From Methanosarcinales archaeon (GTDB taxonomy: Archaea; Halobacteriota; Methanosarcinia; Methanosarcinales; Methanocomedenaceae), in contig JAUWTY010000010.1 in assembly GCA_030614485.1 (NCBI GenBank), forward strand, positions 1 to 13,590: 13,590 nt of DNA. Reading direction: 5' to 3'. Positions 1 to 7,059 of the stretch are shown here, piece by piece. The stretch's first letter is position 1; every line of letters starts with the position of its first letter. The notes under the pieces were generated by a model that saw only the letters and a program-made list of their open reading frames with translations, made no database searches and was not told the origin of the DNA. The position numbers and the translations under genes are program-made.

Positions 1-2820
1 ACCTGTTAAATTGATATATTTCACATAATTACAGTCAAACTCAAAAGAATAACTGACCTCCTGGTCAACACCAACAAACTGGCGGTCGACTTCAGAGCAC
101 AGAATGTTCTCGAATTCCTCGCCAGAGGTGCCACCGCCACCACCACCGCCACCTCCAGTGCTGGGTGGTTTGTAGGGTGCAATATATAGGGTATAGGTTA
201 ATATGGTGATGTTGTTGTTGCCGGCAGCATCGTATGCATAAATGGTTACTGATTTGGTGGCATCGGCAGTAACCGTTCCCTTCCAATGAGTAGCATTTTG
301 CCTGGTAAGATTATTGTCATCGGCAGTGACCCTGGTCACACCGATGTTGTCCGAGACATTGACCGTGACTGTTATTACATTGCCGATATTTAGACTTGTA
401 TTCTTATCCAGAAATGCATTGCTGATGATTGGAGAATCATTGTCTGTATTATTAGTTGTGGTAAAGTTATAGATAGTACTGTTGTTGCTGTTTCCAAAAG
501 GATCTGAGCTATTCACCATGTAATAGTATTTTGTGTCATTTGTGAGATTAAAAAGAACAATTGTGTGATTGAGGACAAATGTGGAGTCGGATTGGGAACT
601 CATATTGGAAATATTGGCATATTTTCCGTATCTCACAGTTGAATTGCTCAATTCATTGCTATCCCAGGAGATGGAAACAGAATTGTTAGAAGCTGTGCCG
701 TTTGATATATTTGATATGACCGGGGGTGTTGCATCGAGTACCTGTATTGCAAAAGTATCCTCGCCATAAAGCCCTGCAGCATCGGTGACATTCAATTTAA
801 TTGTATAACTACCTGGGTTTAAATATGTCCAATTCACCACTTTGCCGTATGTTTCAAAAGTCAAATCTCCATCCAGGTCCCATGAATAATTAACAATACC
901 CACGTTATCGCTTGAATTGTTGGCATTAAACCAAATTTTAACATCTTCATCTACTGTGATGTTTGATGTATATATTGATGCACTCGGGGGGTCAGTGTCA
1001 GCTATCAAAGTAACACTGGTACTCCTGTATGCAACAGTTGAACGATTGGATAACTCATCTGAATATACATAATTGAGAAGGAGGTAATCGCCCGGTGCCC
1101 AGCTAGTGTTTGTTGTTAAGACATGTGTGGCATTTGTGGCATTTACTGTTGTTTCACTAATATTGAAATCTGGTGATAAAAGTTTCAGTATTGATATTGA
1201 ATCTGAAAAGTTAGAATAATCTTCACCATTAATCTTGAAAGCACCATCCTTAAAACTAATATCTAAATCTGTTGGACTACCATCAGTATAATCTTCCAGC
1301 AATATTGCAGAATAAGTATAGTTTCGCTGGGATGCATTTATTAAATTCATGGTGGCATTGAATGATTGACCGACGACCACTGAACTGTTTGTATCAACAG
1401 TAGAATCGTATTCCAGTACATTGAAGAAAGTAAATGATAAAATACCAAGAGTGCTTGTATCATTATTGGGGTTGTCGTAAATAGTAACCAATATTAGATA
1501 AGAGCCAGGTTCGAAAATTTCATCCTTAAAGACTTCAACGTCCCCTGCATTATCCAGAGGCAATGTGAAAGTCTCTGGATCGTAATCGGTCAATGTTTCA
1601 TTTAACAATTTTTCGAACGAAATGTCAAATGCTTTTGATGAATTTGGTGTTTTTATTCTCCATATAGTTACATTTTGATTTGCGAAAGCAGATAAGCCCG
1701 TAAAGGTGGCAGTTACTAAATTTTGTCCACTTATATTCGTATAAATAATGTGACCAGCGTCTGGATAAGGATAAGTCTCTGTATCAGTAGTTAGATAAAT
1801 ATCCGCAGGCAATAGTTCAGTATATCCACCTTCCAATTTTATCCAATTATTTTCACCTGATGTGGCCGACCTATCAGCCAGCATCAATGTAATGGCATCT
1901 AATTTTTTCCACGAAACATAGTCATTATACACAAAAAATGAGATATTCTTATAACTTCTTATGCTATTGTTGTCAGTGGCAACGATTGATACATTATGTA
2001 ATCCCTTTGTTACAAGAGTAGTATTGGTCACGCTTATCGTTGTATCATTTGTGGCATTGGTAGTATTTATCAGTTTATTATCTATATAGACAGAAGTAGT
2101 ATTCACCCCACTGCTGTCATTGACCTTGAAGCTGATTTTCACCCCTTCCCCCACTTCAATATAAGTATCACTATCGGTACTACTAAACTCTGATATCGTT
2201 ACATTATAGATATAGGGACCAACTGCATCATTAGTTGAAACATTTACCGTGCTGTTGATGATATTGCCCCTGCTAACAGCACTGGCATTGTAATTATATG
2301 TTTTATTGTCCAGATCAACAATATTCTTTATGTCACTAACCGAACGCCAATTACCAGAAATATTGTATGGCCCGAGAATAGCATTGCCAGGCACCCTTAC
2401 ATCATAGGTCAAATACCCACTGGGAACACCTTTTGATTCCAGATCCCACAGCGGGTAAATATCTGCAAAAGCCCATTCATATTCCCCGGTTGAAGAATTT
2501 TTATCCTGATAACCCAGCGTAGCATTTACATCATAATCATCGAGGTCCTTATCTAAAAATGGGTCATGCCACTCGCCAACTATTGACCAGTTTTCAGGCA
2601 GTTTTTCTGCAATATACACAAATTCCTGTTTGTCAGTTGAATTTATCGTATAATCAAGACGCACGGTGAAAATGGTACCATTCTGGACATCAACAGTTGA
2701 GTTTCCGTAAAAAGACCGCGTTACATTGAGAGCATCCGGTGCTGATGCTACCCCGACTGAAGCACACAGGAATAGCATCACAAAAATAACCTGGAAATGT
2801 CGTCTGTGTGCCGGTAACAT
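1..2820 (-). CDS. large secreted multidomain surface protein, PKD/FN3-like repeats with start of a PGF-pre-PGF-like domain (3' end outside window)
   Basis: I translated this frame by hand. It is open without a stop from the ATG at 2820 to base 1, 940 codons, and the C-terminus lies outside the window. Residues 1-27 form a signal peptide (basic MLPAHRRH, hydrophobic core, ASA before the likely cleavage). The N-terminal half is beta-rich with no family I can name firmly; a stretch near WKKLDAITLML might match the methanogen extracellular TIGR04279 type, but this is unverified. Residues ~605-694 are PKD-like (NYSWDLDGD, NPGSYTIKLNVTD). Residues ~695-785 are FN3-like (VSISWDSNE, YYYMVNSSDPFGN). 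Residues ~790-885 form another Ig-like unit (VSDNIGVTRVTADDNN, YAYDAAGNN). A Gly9 linker occupies 889-897. After it, the segment FENILCSEVDRQFVGVDQEV aligns by eye with the PGF-pre-PGF-like domain of the neighbouring gene at 2974-4374. By hand count there are about sixty N-x-S/T sequons, so heavy N-glycosylation is likely. Role inferred: S-layer-associated or adhesin-like cell-surface protein. Confidence 0.85.
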   Translation of the reverse strand, partial: MLPAHRRHFQVIFVMLFLCASVGVASAPDALNVTRSFYGNSTVDVQNGTIFTVRLDYTINSTDKQEFVYIAEKLPENWSIVGEWHDPFLDKDLDDYDVNATLGYQDKNSSTGEYEWAFADIYPLWDLESKGVPSGYLTYDVRVPGNAILGPYNISGNWRSVSDIKNIVDLDNKTYNYNASAVSRGNIINSTVNVSTNDAVGPYIYNVTISEFSSTDSDTYIEVGEGVKISFKVNDSSGVNTTSVYIDNKLINTTNATNDTTISVTNTTLVTKGLHNVSIVATDNNSIRSYKNISFFVYNDYVSWKKLDAITLMLADRSATSGENNWIKLEGGYTELLPADIYLTTDTETYPYPDAGHIIYTNISGQNLVTATFTGLSAFANQNVTIWRIKTPNSSKAFDISFEKLLNETLTDYDPETFTLPLDNAGDVEVFKDEIFEPGSYLILVTIYDNPNNDTSTLGILSFTFFNVLEYDSTVDTNSSVVVGQSFNATMNLINASQRNYTYSAILLEDYTDGSPTDLDISFKDGAFKINGEDYSNFSDSISILKLLSPDFNISETTVNATNATHVLTTNTSWAPGDYLLLNYVYSDELSNRSTVAYRSTSVTLIADTDPPSASIYTSNITVDEDVKIWFNANNSSDNVGIVNYSWDLDGDLTFETYGKVVNWTYLNPGSYTIKLNVTDAAGLYGEDTFAIQVLDATPPVISNISNGTASNNSVSISWDSNELSNSTVRYGKYANISNMSSQSDSTFVLNHTIVLFNLTNDTKYYYMVNSSDPFGNSNNSTIYNFTTTNNTDNDSPIISNAFLDKNTSLNIGNVITVTVNVSDNIGVTRVTADDNNLTRQNATHWKGTVTADATKSVTIYAYDAAGNNNITILTYTLYIAPYKPPSTGGGGGGGGGTSGEEFENILCSEVDRQFVGVDQEVSYSFEFDCNYVKYINLTG
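130..156 (-). repeat. Gly9 low-complexity linker (GGN codons)
   Basis: Nine consecutive GGN codons (GGA, GGT and GGC mixed) encode a Gly9 hinge between the Ig-like part and the PGF-pre-PGF-like part of the large surface protein. Mixed codons argue against very recent slippage. Confidence 0.85.
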
Positions 2821-2824
2821 AGAA

Positions 2825-2829
2825 CCCTC
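2825..2829 (-). promoter_or_regulatory. ribosome binding site (GAGGG) of the large surface protein
   Basis: GAGGG lies 4 bases before the ATG at 2820 on the minus strand and matches the archaeal GGAGGTGAT anti-SD complement in part. It supports the start of the gene that runs off the left edge. The 153-base gap to the preceding gene is AT-rich and could hold an own promoter, but I cannot single out one TATA box. Confidence 0.5.
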
Positions 2830-2973
2830 AATTTTGTTTTACGTCAGTTTCATAATAATGTTCAGTGTCGAGTTGCCCATTAATGTTATTCATGTTATAG
2901 ATATCATAACTGGAAAACATTTTGCAAGTATAATTATGATTGAATCAAATGTTTATTAAATTTTTGATGACTT

Positions 2974-4374
2974 TTATATTTTTTTAGTTCTCTGGAAGAC
3001 CATGACGATGATGCTACACGTAATGAATGCTAACAATGCTAATGTTAAACCAAAACCTTTCATCCGGGTATTATCATCATCTATAGGAGGTGTTGCACTG
3101 TTTACAACAATTGCTGTTGGTTGTGTCGTAACTACTACCTGTTTTTTTTCGCTGCCAGTAACCGCAAATGATGAAAAACCAGGCGCCTCAGCCCTGAAAT
3201 AAACATACGTATAATCGTCACCTGTCTGCAACGTAGGTAGCTGCTCCCATCCATTATCAAATCTTGATAATCTAATCGAATCCTCTGCAATGTTTTTCTC
3301 TGATATCCATTCCTTTTCCACCCTGAACGAAATACTGGCATTAGCAATTGTCCGCTCTGTAGCCCATCCTGCATTCCCAACCCAGATGTTAACATGCCTG
3401 TATACAATACCAGAAGGAGAAGAATCCACAAGTGTCGACCTGCCCTTTAACACCTCAACCATGGTATCAATATCCCCATAATTCATCAGTGACGTGAAAT
3501 TGACATAGGTTATTATATTGTCCAGTTTCTCAAAATGATGTGATACAGGCTTATCTACCCCGGTATATTTCCTGTCAATCTCCCTCATCAGGATGTTGTC
3601 AAAATCCTCTTCAGTAAATGAACTCACACTCGAACTCGAACTTGATGAACTTGATGAACTGGCAGTTACCACCTTCACATTTCCGCCGGCTGCTATTCCC
3701 ACTGATTCAGGGTATCCAATAACATAATCATTAGTAGCGATTATACCGTTTACATAATATGTCCCGGGAATAGCGGGCATACCAATATCTGCCTTATAGA
3801 TACCAGTACCGAACTTAGTCGCGCTAACCTCTGCAATATTAGAACTCCCCTGGAACAATATTCCTTTAACCTGGTCCAAAGGGTCAGCAGGGACACCGTT
3901 CTTGCTTGTAGTTATTGTCACTCTAAGTGTTTCACCGGGTTTAAGTTGGGTCTTATCGGGTGTTACAGTCATGACGTATTCTGAGATCACTATCGGTTTA
4001 GCACCTTTATACTCTCCGCTGCTCAACACCACTATCCCATAAGTAGATGGGACAGATTGACCGGGGATTGTGACTGTCGCTTTTCCATTGGATAAAAGTG
4101 TATTTTGGACCCATACCTGATTCATATCCATGTCCACCAGTTGTACCTTTATACTGGAATATGAGGGGTCCACTTCTATGGTGGCCTGGATATTCTGACC
4201 GACAAGATATGAACCAACATTATCGATGTCACAAACATAACCATCATATGAAACTGTGGCATCCGGTACATCCACATACTGGTCTAAAATAATTGTGGAA
4301 TCAAGTACTACGGCACTGGATTGGGGGAATATTGATAATAATAGCAAAAAAATACATGCGAATCTAAAGTTCAT
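2974..4374 (-). CDS. membrane-anchored surface protein with PGF-pre-PGF-like domain
   Basis: The protein has 466 residues from the ATG at 4374. A longer frame starts 10 codons upstream at 4404, but a GGAGGGGG ribosome site lies 8 bases before 4374, and the signal peptide (MNFRFACIFLLLLSIFPQSS, then A) begins cleanly there. Residues ~25-135 and ~136-235 look like two Ig-like beta domains (second with TPDKTQLKPGETLRVTI). Residues 239-249 are Ser11. Residues ~253-407 match what I know of the PGF-pre-PGF domain of archaeal surface proteins (YVNFTS, WVGNAGWATE, FRVEKEWI, YVYFRAEAPGFSSFAVTG). Residues ~440-460 form a C-terminal membrane helix followed by QRTKKI. The segment MKGFGLTLALLAF resembles a PGF-CTERM sorting signal, with Lys in place of Pro. 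Inferred role: exported protein tethered at the cell surface, perhaps S-layer-associated. It lies between two other surface genes in the same direction. Confidence 0.85.
   Translation of the reverse strand: MNFRFACIFLLLLSIFPQSSAVVLDSTIILDQYVDVPDATVSYDGYVCDIDNVGSYLVGQNIQATIEVDPSYSSIKVQLVDMDMNQVWVQNTLLSNGKATVTIPGQSVPSTYGIVVLSSGEYKGAKPIVISEYVMTVTPDKTQLKPGETLRVTITTSKNGVPADPLDQVKGILFQGSSNIAEVSATKFGTGIYKADIGMPAIPGTYYVNGIIATNDYVIGYPESVGIAAGGNVKVVTASSSSSSSSSSSVSSFTEEDFDNILMREIDRKYTGVDKPVSHHFEKLDNIITYVNFTSLMNYGDIDTMVEVLKGRSTLVDSSPSGIVYRHVNIWVGNAGWATERTIANASISFRVEKEWISEKNIAEDSIRLSRFDNGWEQLPTLQTGDDYTYVYFRAEAPGFSSFAVTGSEKKQVVVTTQPTAIVVNSATPPIDDDNTRMKGFGLTLALLAFITCSIIVMVFQRTKKI
3628..3660 (-). repeat. Ser11 linker with 9-base periodicity
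   Basis: Eleven consecutive Ser codons form a period-9 pattern (AGT TCA TCA repeated) followed by AGT TCG alternation. The mixture of AGY and TCN codons shows selection for serine together with repeat expansion. It sits just before the PGF-pre-PGF-like domain, at the position of the Gly9 linker in the neighbouring protein. Confidence 0.8.
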
Positions 4375-4382
4375 GGCTTCTT

Positions 4383-4390
4383 CCCCCTCC
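4383..4390 (-). promoter_or_regulatory. strong ribosome binding site (GGAGGGGG)
   Basis: This purine-rich block on the minus strand sits 8 bases before the ATG at 4374. It decides that start over the upstream in-frame ATG at 4404, since the site would otherwise lie inside the coding region. Confidence 0.65.
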
Positions 4391-4441
4391 ATTAGTGGTT
4401 CCAATATAACATCCTGATATTTTAAATTTATCCTGATAAGT

Positions 4442-4846
4442 TCAGATTATCTCAAAAACTTTATAACACACGATTGCAGAGAATGAAACAAGTAGCGGCA
4501 TTATACCCATATTCATCGAACAATTTATCGCCCTGTTCCACAGGGATGACGCTGATAATATTTCCTTGGCTGAGAGCATTACTATCAGTGCAATGACTGC
4601 CAGTACGCCATACTCAGGAAGTCCCATATTTGTTGTCATGGATATGGCACTGACCGCAGCAGAAGATGACGCCGCTGCGCTTGTAGTAGAACTTGCAAGG
4701 GTAGAAGACACTGTACTTGCTGTAGTACTTGCCAGTGTAGATGAAACAGCTGCGCTAGTCGTAGCAGCTGACACAGTTGTGGCTGATACAGTTGTGGCTG
4801 ACACAGTTGTAGATGAAATTACACTGGTAAGCATTTTTTTTCCCAT
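4442..4846 (-). CDS. small Ser/Thr/Ala-rich protein with two C-terminal membrane helices
   Basis: The protein has about 134 residues. The start is uncertain: GTG at 4849, ATG at 4846 or ATG at 4831-4833 are all in frame, and I give the first ATG. Residues ~8-73 consist almost entirely of Ser, Thr, Ala and Val, including SATTV repeats. Such a stalk is often O-glycosylated, which is inferred here. Then follow a helix at ~78-98 (LPEYGVLAVIALIVMLSA), a short polar loop (KEILSASSLWNRAINCSMNM) and a second helix at ~115-130 ending FEII. The C-terminal two-helix part is well formed and is the likely conserved portion; I cannot name a family. There is no classical signal peptide. The gene is followed 67 bases later by the surface protein gene at 4374 and probably shares its transcript. 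The opposite strand is open for 96 codons here, but that frame follows from the biased composition. Confidence 0.6.
   Translation of the reverse strand: MGKKMLTSVISSTTVSATTVSATTVSAATTSAAVSSTLASTTASTVSSTLASSTTSAAASSSAAVSAISMTTNMGLPEYGVLAVIALIVMLSAKEILSASSLWNRAINCSMNMGIMPLLVSFSAIVCYKVFEII
4773..4817 (-). repeat. three tandem 15-base repeats in the Ser/Thr/Ala protein
   Basis: On the plus strand the unit ACAGTTGTGGCTGAT occurs at 4773-4787, again at 4788-4802 with one change, and at 4803-4817 in diverged form. Each unit adds five residues (SATTV type), so copy-number change keeps the frame. Weaker Thr/Ser/Ala periodicity continues to about 4680. Confidence 0.8.
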
Positions 4847-4962
4847 CACTATGTGAAATAAAATTCCAATAATGATATTAATGATATATATGTTTTTTAA
4901 TTAATTAAATAACTGTAATATATTATATTCATCTTCATTTATTAACTTACCCCAACAAATAC

Positions 4963-4972
4963 CTATAAGTAT
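4963..4972 (+). promoter_or_regulatory. possible TATA-type promoter for the ABC exporter pair
   Basis: CTATAAGTAT lies about 50 bases before the ATG at 5020, which would put a start of transcription near 4990-5000. The whole divergent gap 4850-5019 is very AT-rich. An oppositely oriented TATATAT stretch around 4885-4893 could serve the small Ser/Thr/Ala protein. No strong ribosome site precedes 5020. This is inference from position and composition only. Confidence 0.3.
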
Positions 4973-5019
4973 TTCTCAATCCATACAAATTCCAATCATT
5001 ATATTTGTAAAAGTTTAGC

Positions 5020-5691
5020 ATGAGCGTCATACAAGCCCGTAACGTCACAAAACAGTACAGGATAGATAATATCACCATCAATGCCCTCTCAGACATAAAC
5101 CTGGAGATTGAAGCAGGTGAGTTCGTCGCCATCAAGGGACCCAGCGGTTCAGGTAAGTCAACACTATTACACTTGCTTGGCTGTGTTGACCGGCCGAGCA
5201 GCGGCGATATTTTCATAAACCACAAAAACACCTCAGATCTATCAGCTGGGAAACTGGTCCGGCTCAGGCTTATGCAAATTGGGTTCGTATTCCAGCAATT
5301 CTACCTGCTTCCCGCACTTACAGCATTTGAAAATGTAGAACTTCCAATGCGTGAAGCCTGGGTGCCAAAAAAAGAGCGCAAAAAACGGACCATTGATCTA
5401 TTAGATTCCATAGGGCTGGCAGACCGCGCCAAGCATATGCCATCCCAGCTTAGCGGTGGCGAACAGCAAAGGGTTGCCATTGCCAGGGCACTTGCAAATA
5501 ATCCCGCTATAATTGTAGCAGACGAACCTACCGGAGAACTTGACTCTGCCAACGGCGAGCGTATCCTGGAAATATTCGAATCCATAAACCAAAAGTCCGG
5601 GCAGACCATCCTGGTGGTAAGCCATGATGAATACGTAACGTCCAGGGCTCACAGGATAATCCACCTCAAAGACGGGAGAATCGTGCCGTGA
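5020..5691 (+). CDS. ABC transporter ATP-binding protein, MacB/LolD type
   Basis: This 223-residue protein is a full-length single nucleotide-binding domain. It has Walker A GPSGSGKST at 40-48, Q-loop Q92 in FVFQQF, signature LSGGEQQRVAIARAL from 144, Walker B IIVADEP at 164-170 with E169 as catalytic glutamate, D-loop ELDSAN and H-loop H202. The spacing and the LLGCVDRPSSGDI, LLPALTAFENVELPM and GRIVP segments are typical of the LolD/MacB/FtsE-like group, which pairs with FtsX-type permeases. It would hydrolyse ATP at the cytoplasmic face to drive conformational work of the partner permease, not classical import. The next gene overlaps its stop by 4 bases, so translation is probably coupled. 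The substrate is unknown. A role in releasing or exporting envelope components fits the divergent surface-protein genes but is only inferred. Confidence 0.95.
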   Translation: MSVIQARNVTKQYRIDNITINALSDINLEIEAGEFVAIKGPSGSGKSTLLHLLGCVDRPSSGDIFINHKNTSDLSAGKLVRLRLMQIGFVFQQFYLLPALTAFENVELPMREAWVPKKERKKRTIDLLDSIGLADRAKHMPSQLSGGEQQRVAIARALANNPAIIVADEPTGELDSANGERILEIFESINQKSGQTILVVSHDEYVTSRAHRIIHLKDGRIVP

Positions 5692-6857
5692 CATACCTGA
5701 AGATGGCAATGCGGAACCTGTACCGCCGCCGTTCACGCACAATTTTTACCATAATTGCCATTGGCATGACAGTATCCATGATGGTCCTGCTCATATCTGT
5801 CAGCCTGGGATTGAAAGAATCCAGTGTTCCCACAGGTTCCATTGACTTTTGGGTAGTGCCTGCAGATTCTGACATACTTGACCCAATAACCGGTTCAGGC
5901 CAGATAATGCTGGGAGATGTACACAATGGATTGGAAACCCTGCTCAAGGACCCAACGGTCAAAGGTGCAAGCCCGGTTATGAACAGGATCGTATATGCCA
6001 AATCAGACAACAGTAACCAGATAAGTGTGGTCCTGGCAGTGGGTGTGGTTCCGGGTGCTATTGATGTCATGCCGGCATCGATTGACGGCTTTACAAAAGG
6101 AGACCCCTATTTCTATGACAGGGAATGGACCTCAGAGGCTGTGGTTAACAGGCAGATGGCCGACCTTCTGGGCATTGGTATTGGTGATGCGTTATACATT
6201 AACATCTCCTCAGACGGCCTGGCGACTTCAAGACCGTTCCATGTCATGAATATCGTGGACACAGTGGAATACTCCAATTACCCGGGTGTGGTCTTACATC
6301 TTTCAGAACTCCAGATGATTACCGGACAACTGGAAGATGACAGGGCAGACCAGATAGTGGTAGACGGACCCGATGCGGGACCGCTGCTCAAGTTAATGTA
6401 CCCCCAACATCTTGTCCTGACAGGTACCGAATATGTGGGCCACAGGATAATCAGTGATAAACGCATCCTGCCTACCGCTGCTGCATCCTCGTTAATATCT
6501 TTCGTGCTGGGAGTGCTGTTCATAGGCACCACAATGGTAATGTCCATCAGCGAGAGGGAAGGGGACATGGCTGTAATGAGAGCTATAGGCATCTCAAGAC
6601 TTTCCATACTTAAGGAAGTGTTCTACGAATCACTGCTCATCTCAACCGGGGGCGGTTTGGTGGGAGTGCTATTTACCCTGGCCGGAAAGGTTTTGCTAAA
6701 CATCGCACTGTTTCAATTGATTGGGCTCGATGTCAGTCCTGTTACCGAACTACCACTGCTGGTTGGTGGATTTGCAGTGGCCGTAGGTGCTGGTATATTC
6801 ACTGGCCTGCTGGCCGCCATGCTCATGAAACAGCCGGACATATCCAGGGCATTCTGA
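5688..6857 (+). CDS. FtsX/MacB-like ABC transporter permease
   Basis: The protein has 389 residues and starts with GTG inside the GTGA overlap with the ATPase stop; an ATG at 5703 is an alternative five codons later. The topology is that of the MacB/FtsX class. There is a basic N-terminus (LYRRRSRT), helix ~17-42, a large extracytoplasmic domain ~45-260, then three helices at ~262-287, ~313-342 and ~354-380. The loop after helix two reads SEREGDMAVMRAIGISRLSI, the classic coupling motif that contacts the ATPase. The family works by mechanotransmission to periplasmic or extracellular partners. It probably assembles as a dimer with two copies of the preceding ATPase. No outer-membrane partner is expected in an archaeon. 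Substrate unknown. Confidence 0.93.
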   Translation: MTYLKMAMRNLYRRRSRTIFTIIAIGMTVSMMVLLISVSLGLKESSVPTGSIDFWVVPADSDILDPITGSGQIMLGDVHNGLETLLKDPTVKGASPVMNRIVYAKSDNSNQISVVLAVGVVPGAIDVMPASIDGFTKGDPYFYDREWTSEAVVNRQMADLLGIGIGDALYINISSDGLATSRPFHVMNIVDTVEYSNYPGVVLHLSELQMITGQLEDDRADQIVVDGPDAGPLLKLMYPQHLVLTGTEYVGHRIISDKRILPTAAASSLISFVLGVLFIGTTMVMSISEREGDMAVMRAIGISRLSILKEVFYESLLISTGGGLVGVLFTLAGKVLLNIALFQLIGLDVSPVTELPLLVGGFAVAVGAGIFTGLLAAMLMKQPDISRAF

Positions 6858-6903
6858 TGCTGATACCTGCCCGGTTCGATATACACATTTCAATACACAC
6901 AGT

Positions 6904-6993
6904 TCAATATTCCTTTCTCAGGTCAACTATCCGCTGGGCCTTGCCCGCAGTCCTGGGTATGGTGCCCCGCTCCACCAGTTCCACTAGTGCATC
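6904..6993 (-). pseudogene. C-terminal remnant resembling phenylacetate-CoA ligase
   Basis: On the minus strand the frame ending in TGA at 6904-6906 reads IDALVELVERG, TIPRTAGKAQRIVDLRKEY. This matches my recollection of the last ~30 residues of the phenylacetate-CoA ligase (PaaK-like, AMP-forming) family in methanogens, where a P-R-x-x-G-K-A motif precedes an arginine-rich end. Nothing of the adenylation domain or of the rest of the protein is found in the window. The frame stops at a TAA at 7009-7011, inside the left end of the IS630 element, so the fragment is cut at the insertion sequence. It converges with the permease gene. It is probably a dead remnant. Identity rests on a short segment. 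Confidence 0.5.
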
Positions 6994-7013
6994 AATTCCA
7001 AAATAAGATTACA
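6993..7013 (+). repeat. left terminal inverted repeat of the IS630 element
   Basis: It begins CAATTCCAAAATAA and pairs with 8184-8204 with 19 of 21 bases matching. It also overlaps the last codon of the ligase-like remnant, marking the junction. Confidence 0.8.
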
Positions 7014-7059
7014 TAAATCATACCTCGATTCCACCAGGCATTTCATCCAGTTTATACTT

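Noticed and set aside
130..156. CRISPR or satellite array suggested by the repeated CCACCGCC pattern
   Set aside because: It is the poly-Gly codon tract of the surface protein, with no spacers or conserved repeats.
569..769. 66-codon plus-strand frame and the 92-286 minus frame inside the large surface gene
   Set aside because: Both lie inside the long open minus-strand frame that runs from 2820 to base 1. They show no domain features, and the His/Trp/Arg-rich stretch is the off-frame Gly9 tract.
2726..2959. 77-codon plus-strand frame over the start of the large surface gene
   Set aside because: It overlaps the signal peptide and ribosome site of the minus-strand gene and has no ribosome site of its own.
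4566..4856. 96-codon plus-strand frame opposite the Ser/Thr/Ala protein
   Set aside because: It mirrors the biased repeat composition. The minus-strand frame has well-formed membrane helices and lies in line with the next surface genes.
5301..6070. overlapping minus-strand frames opposite the ABC genes
   Set aside because: They are antisense shadows of genes with full Walker, signature and permease motifs.
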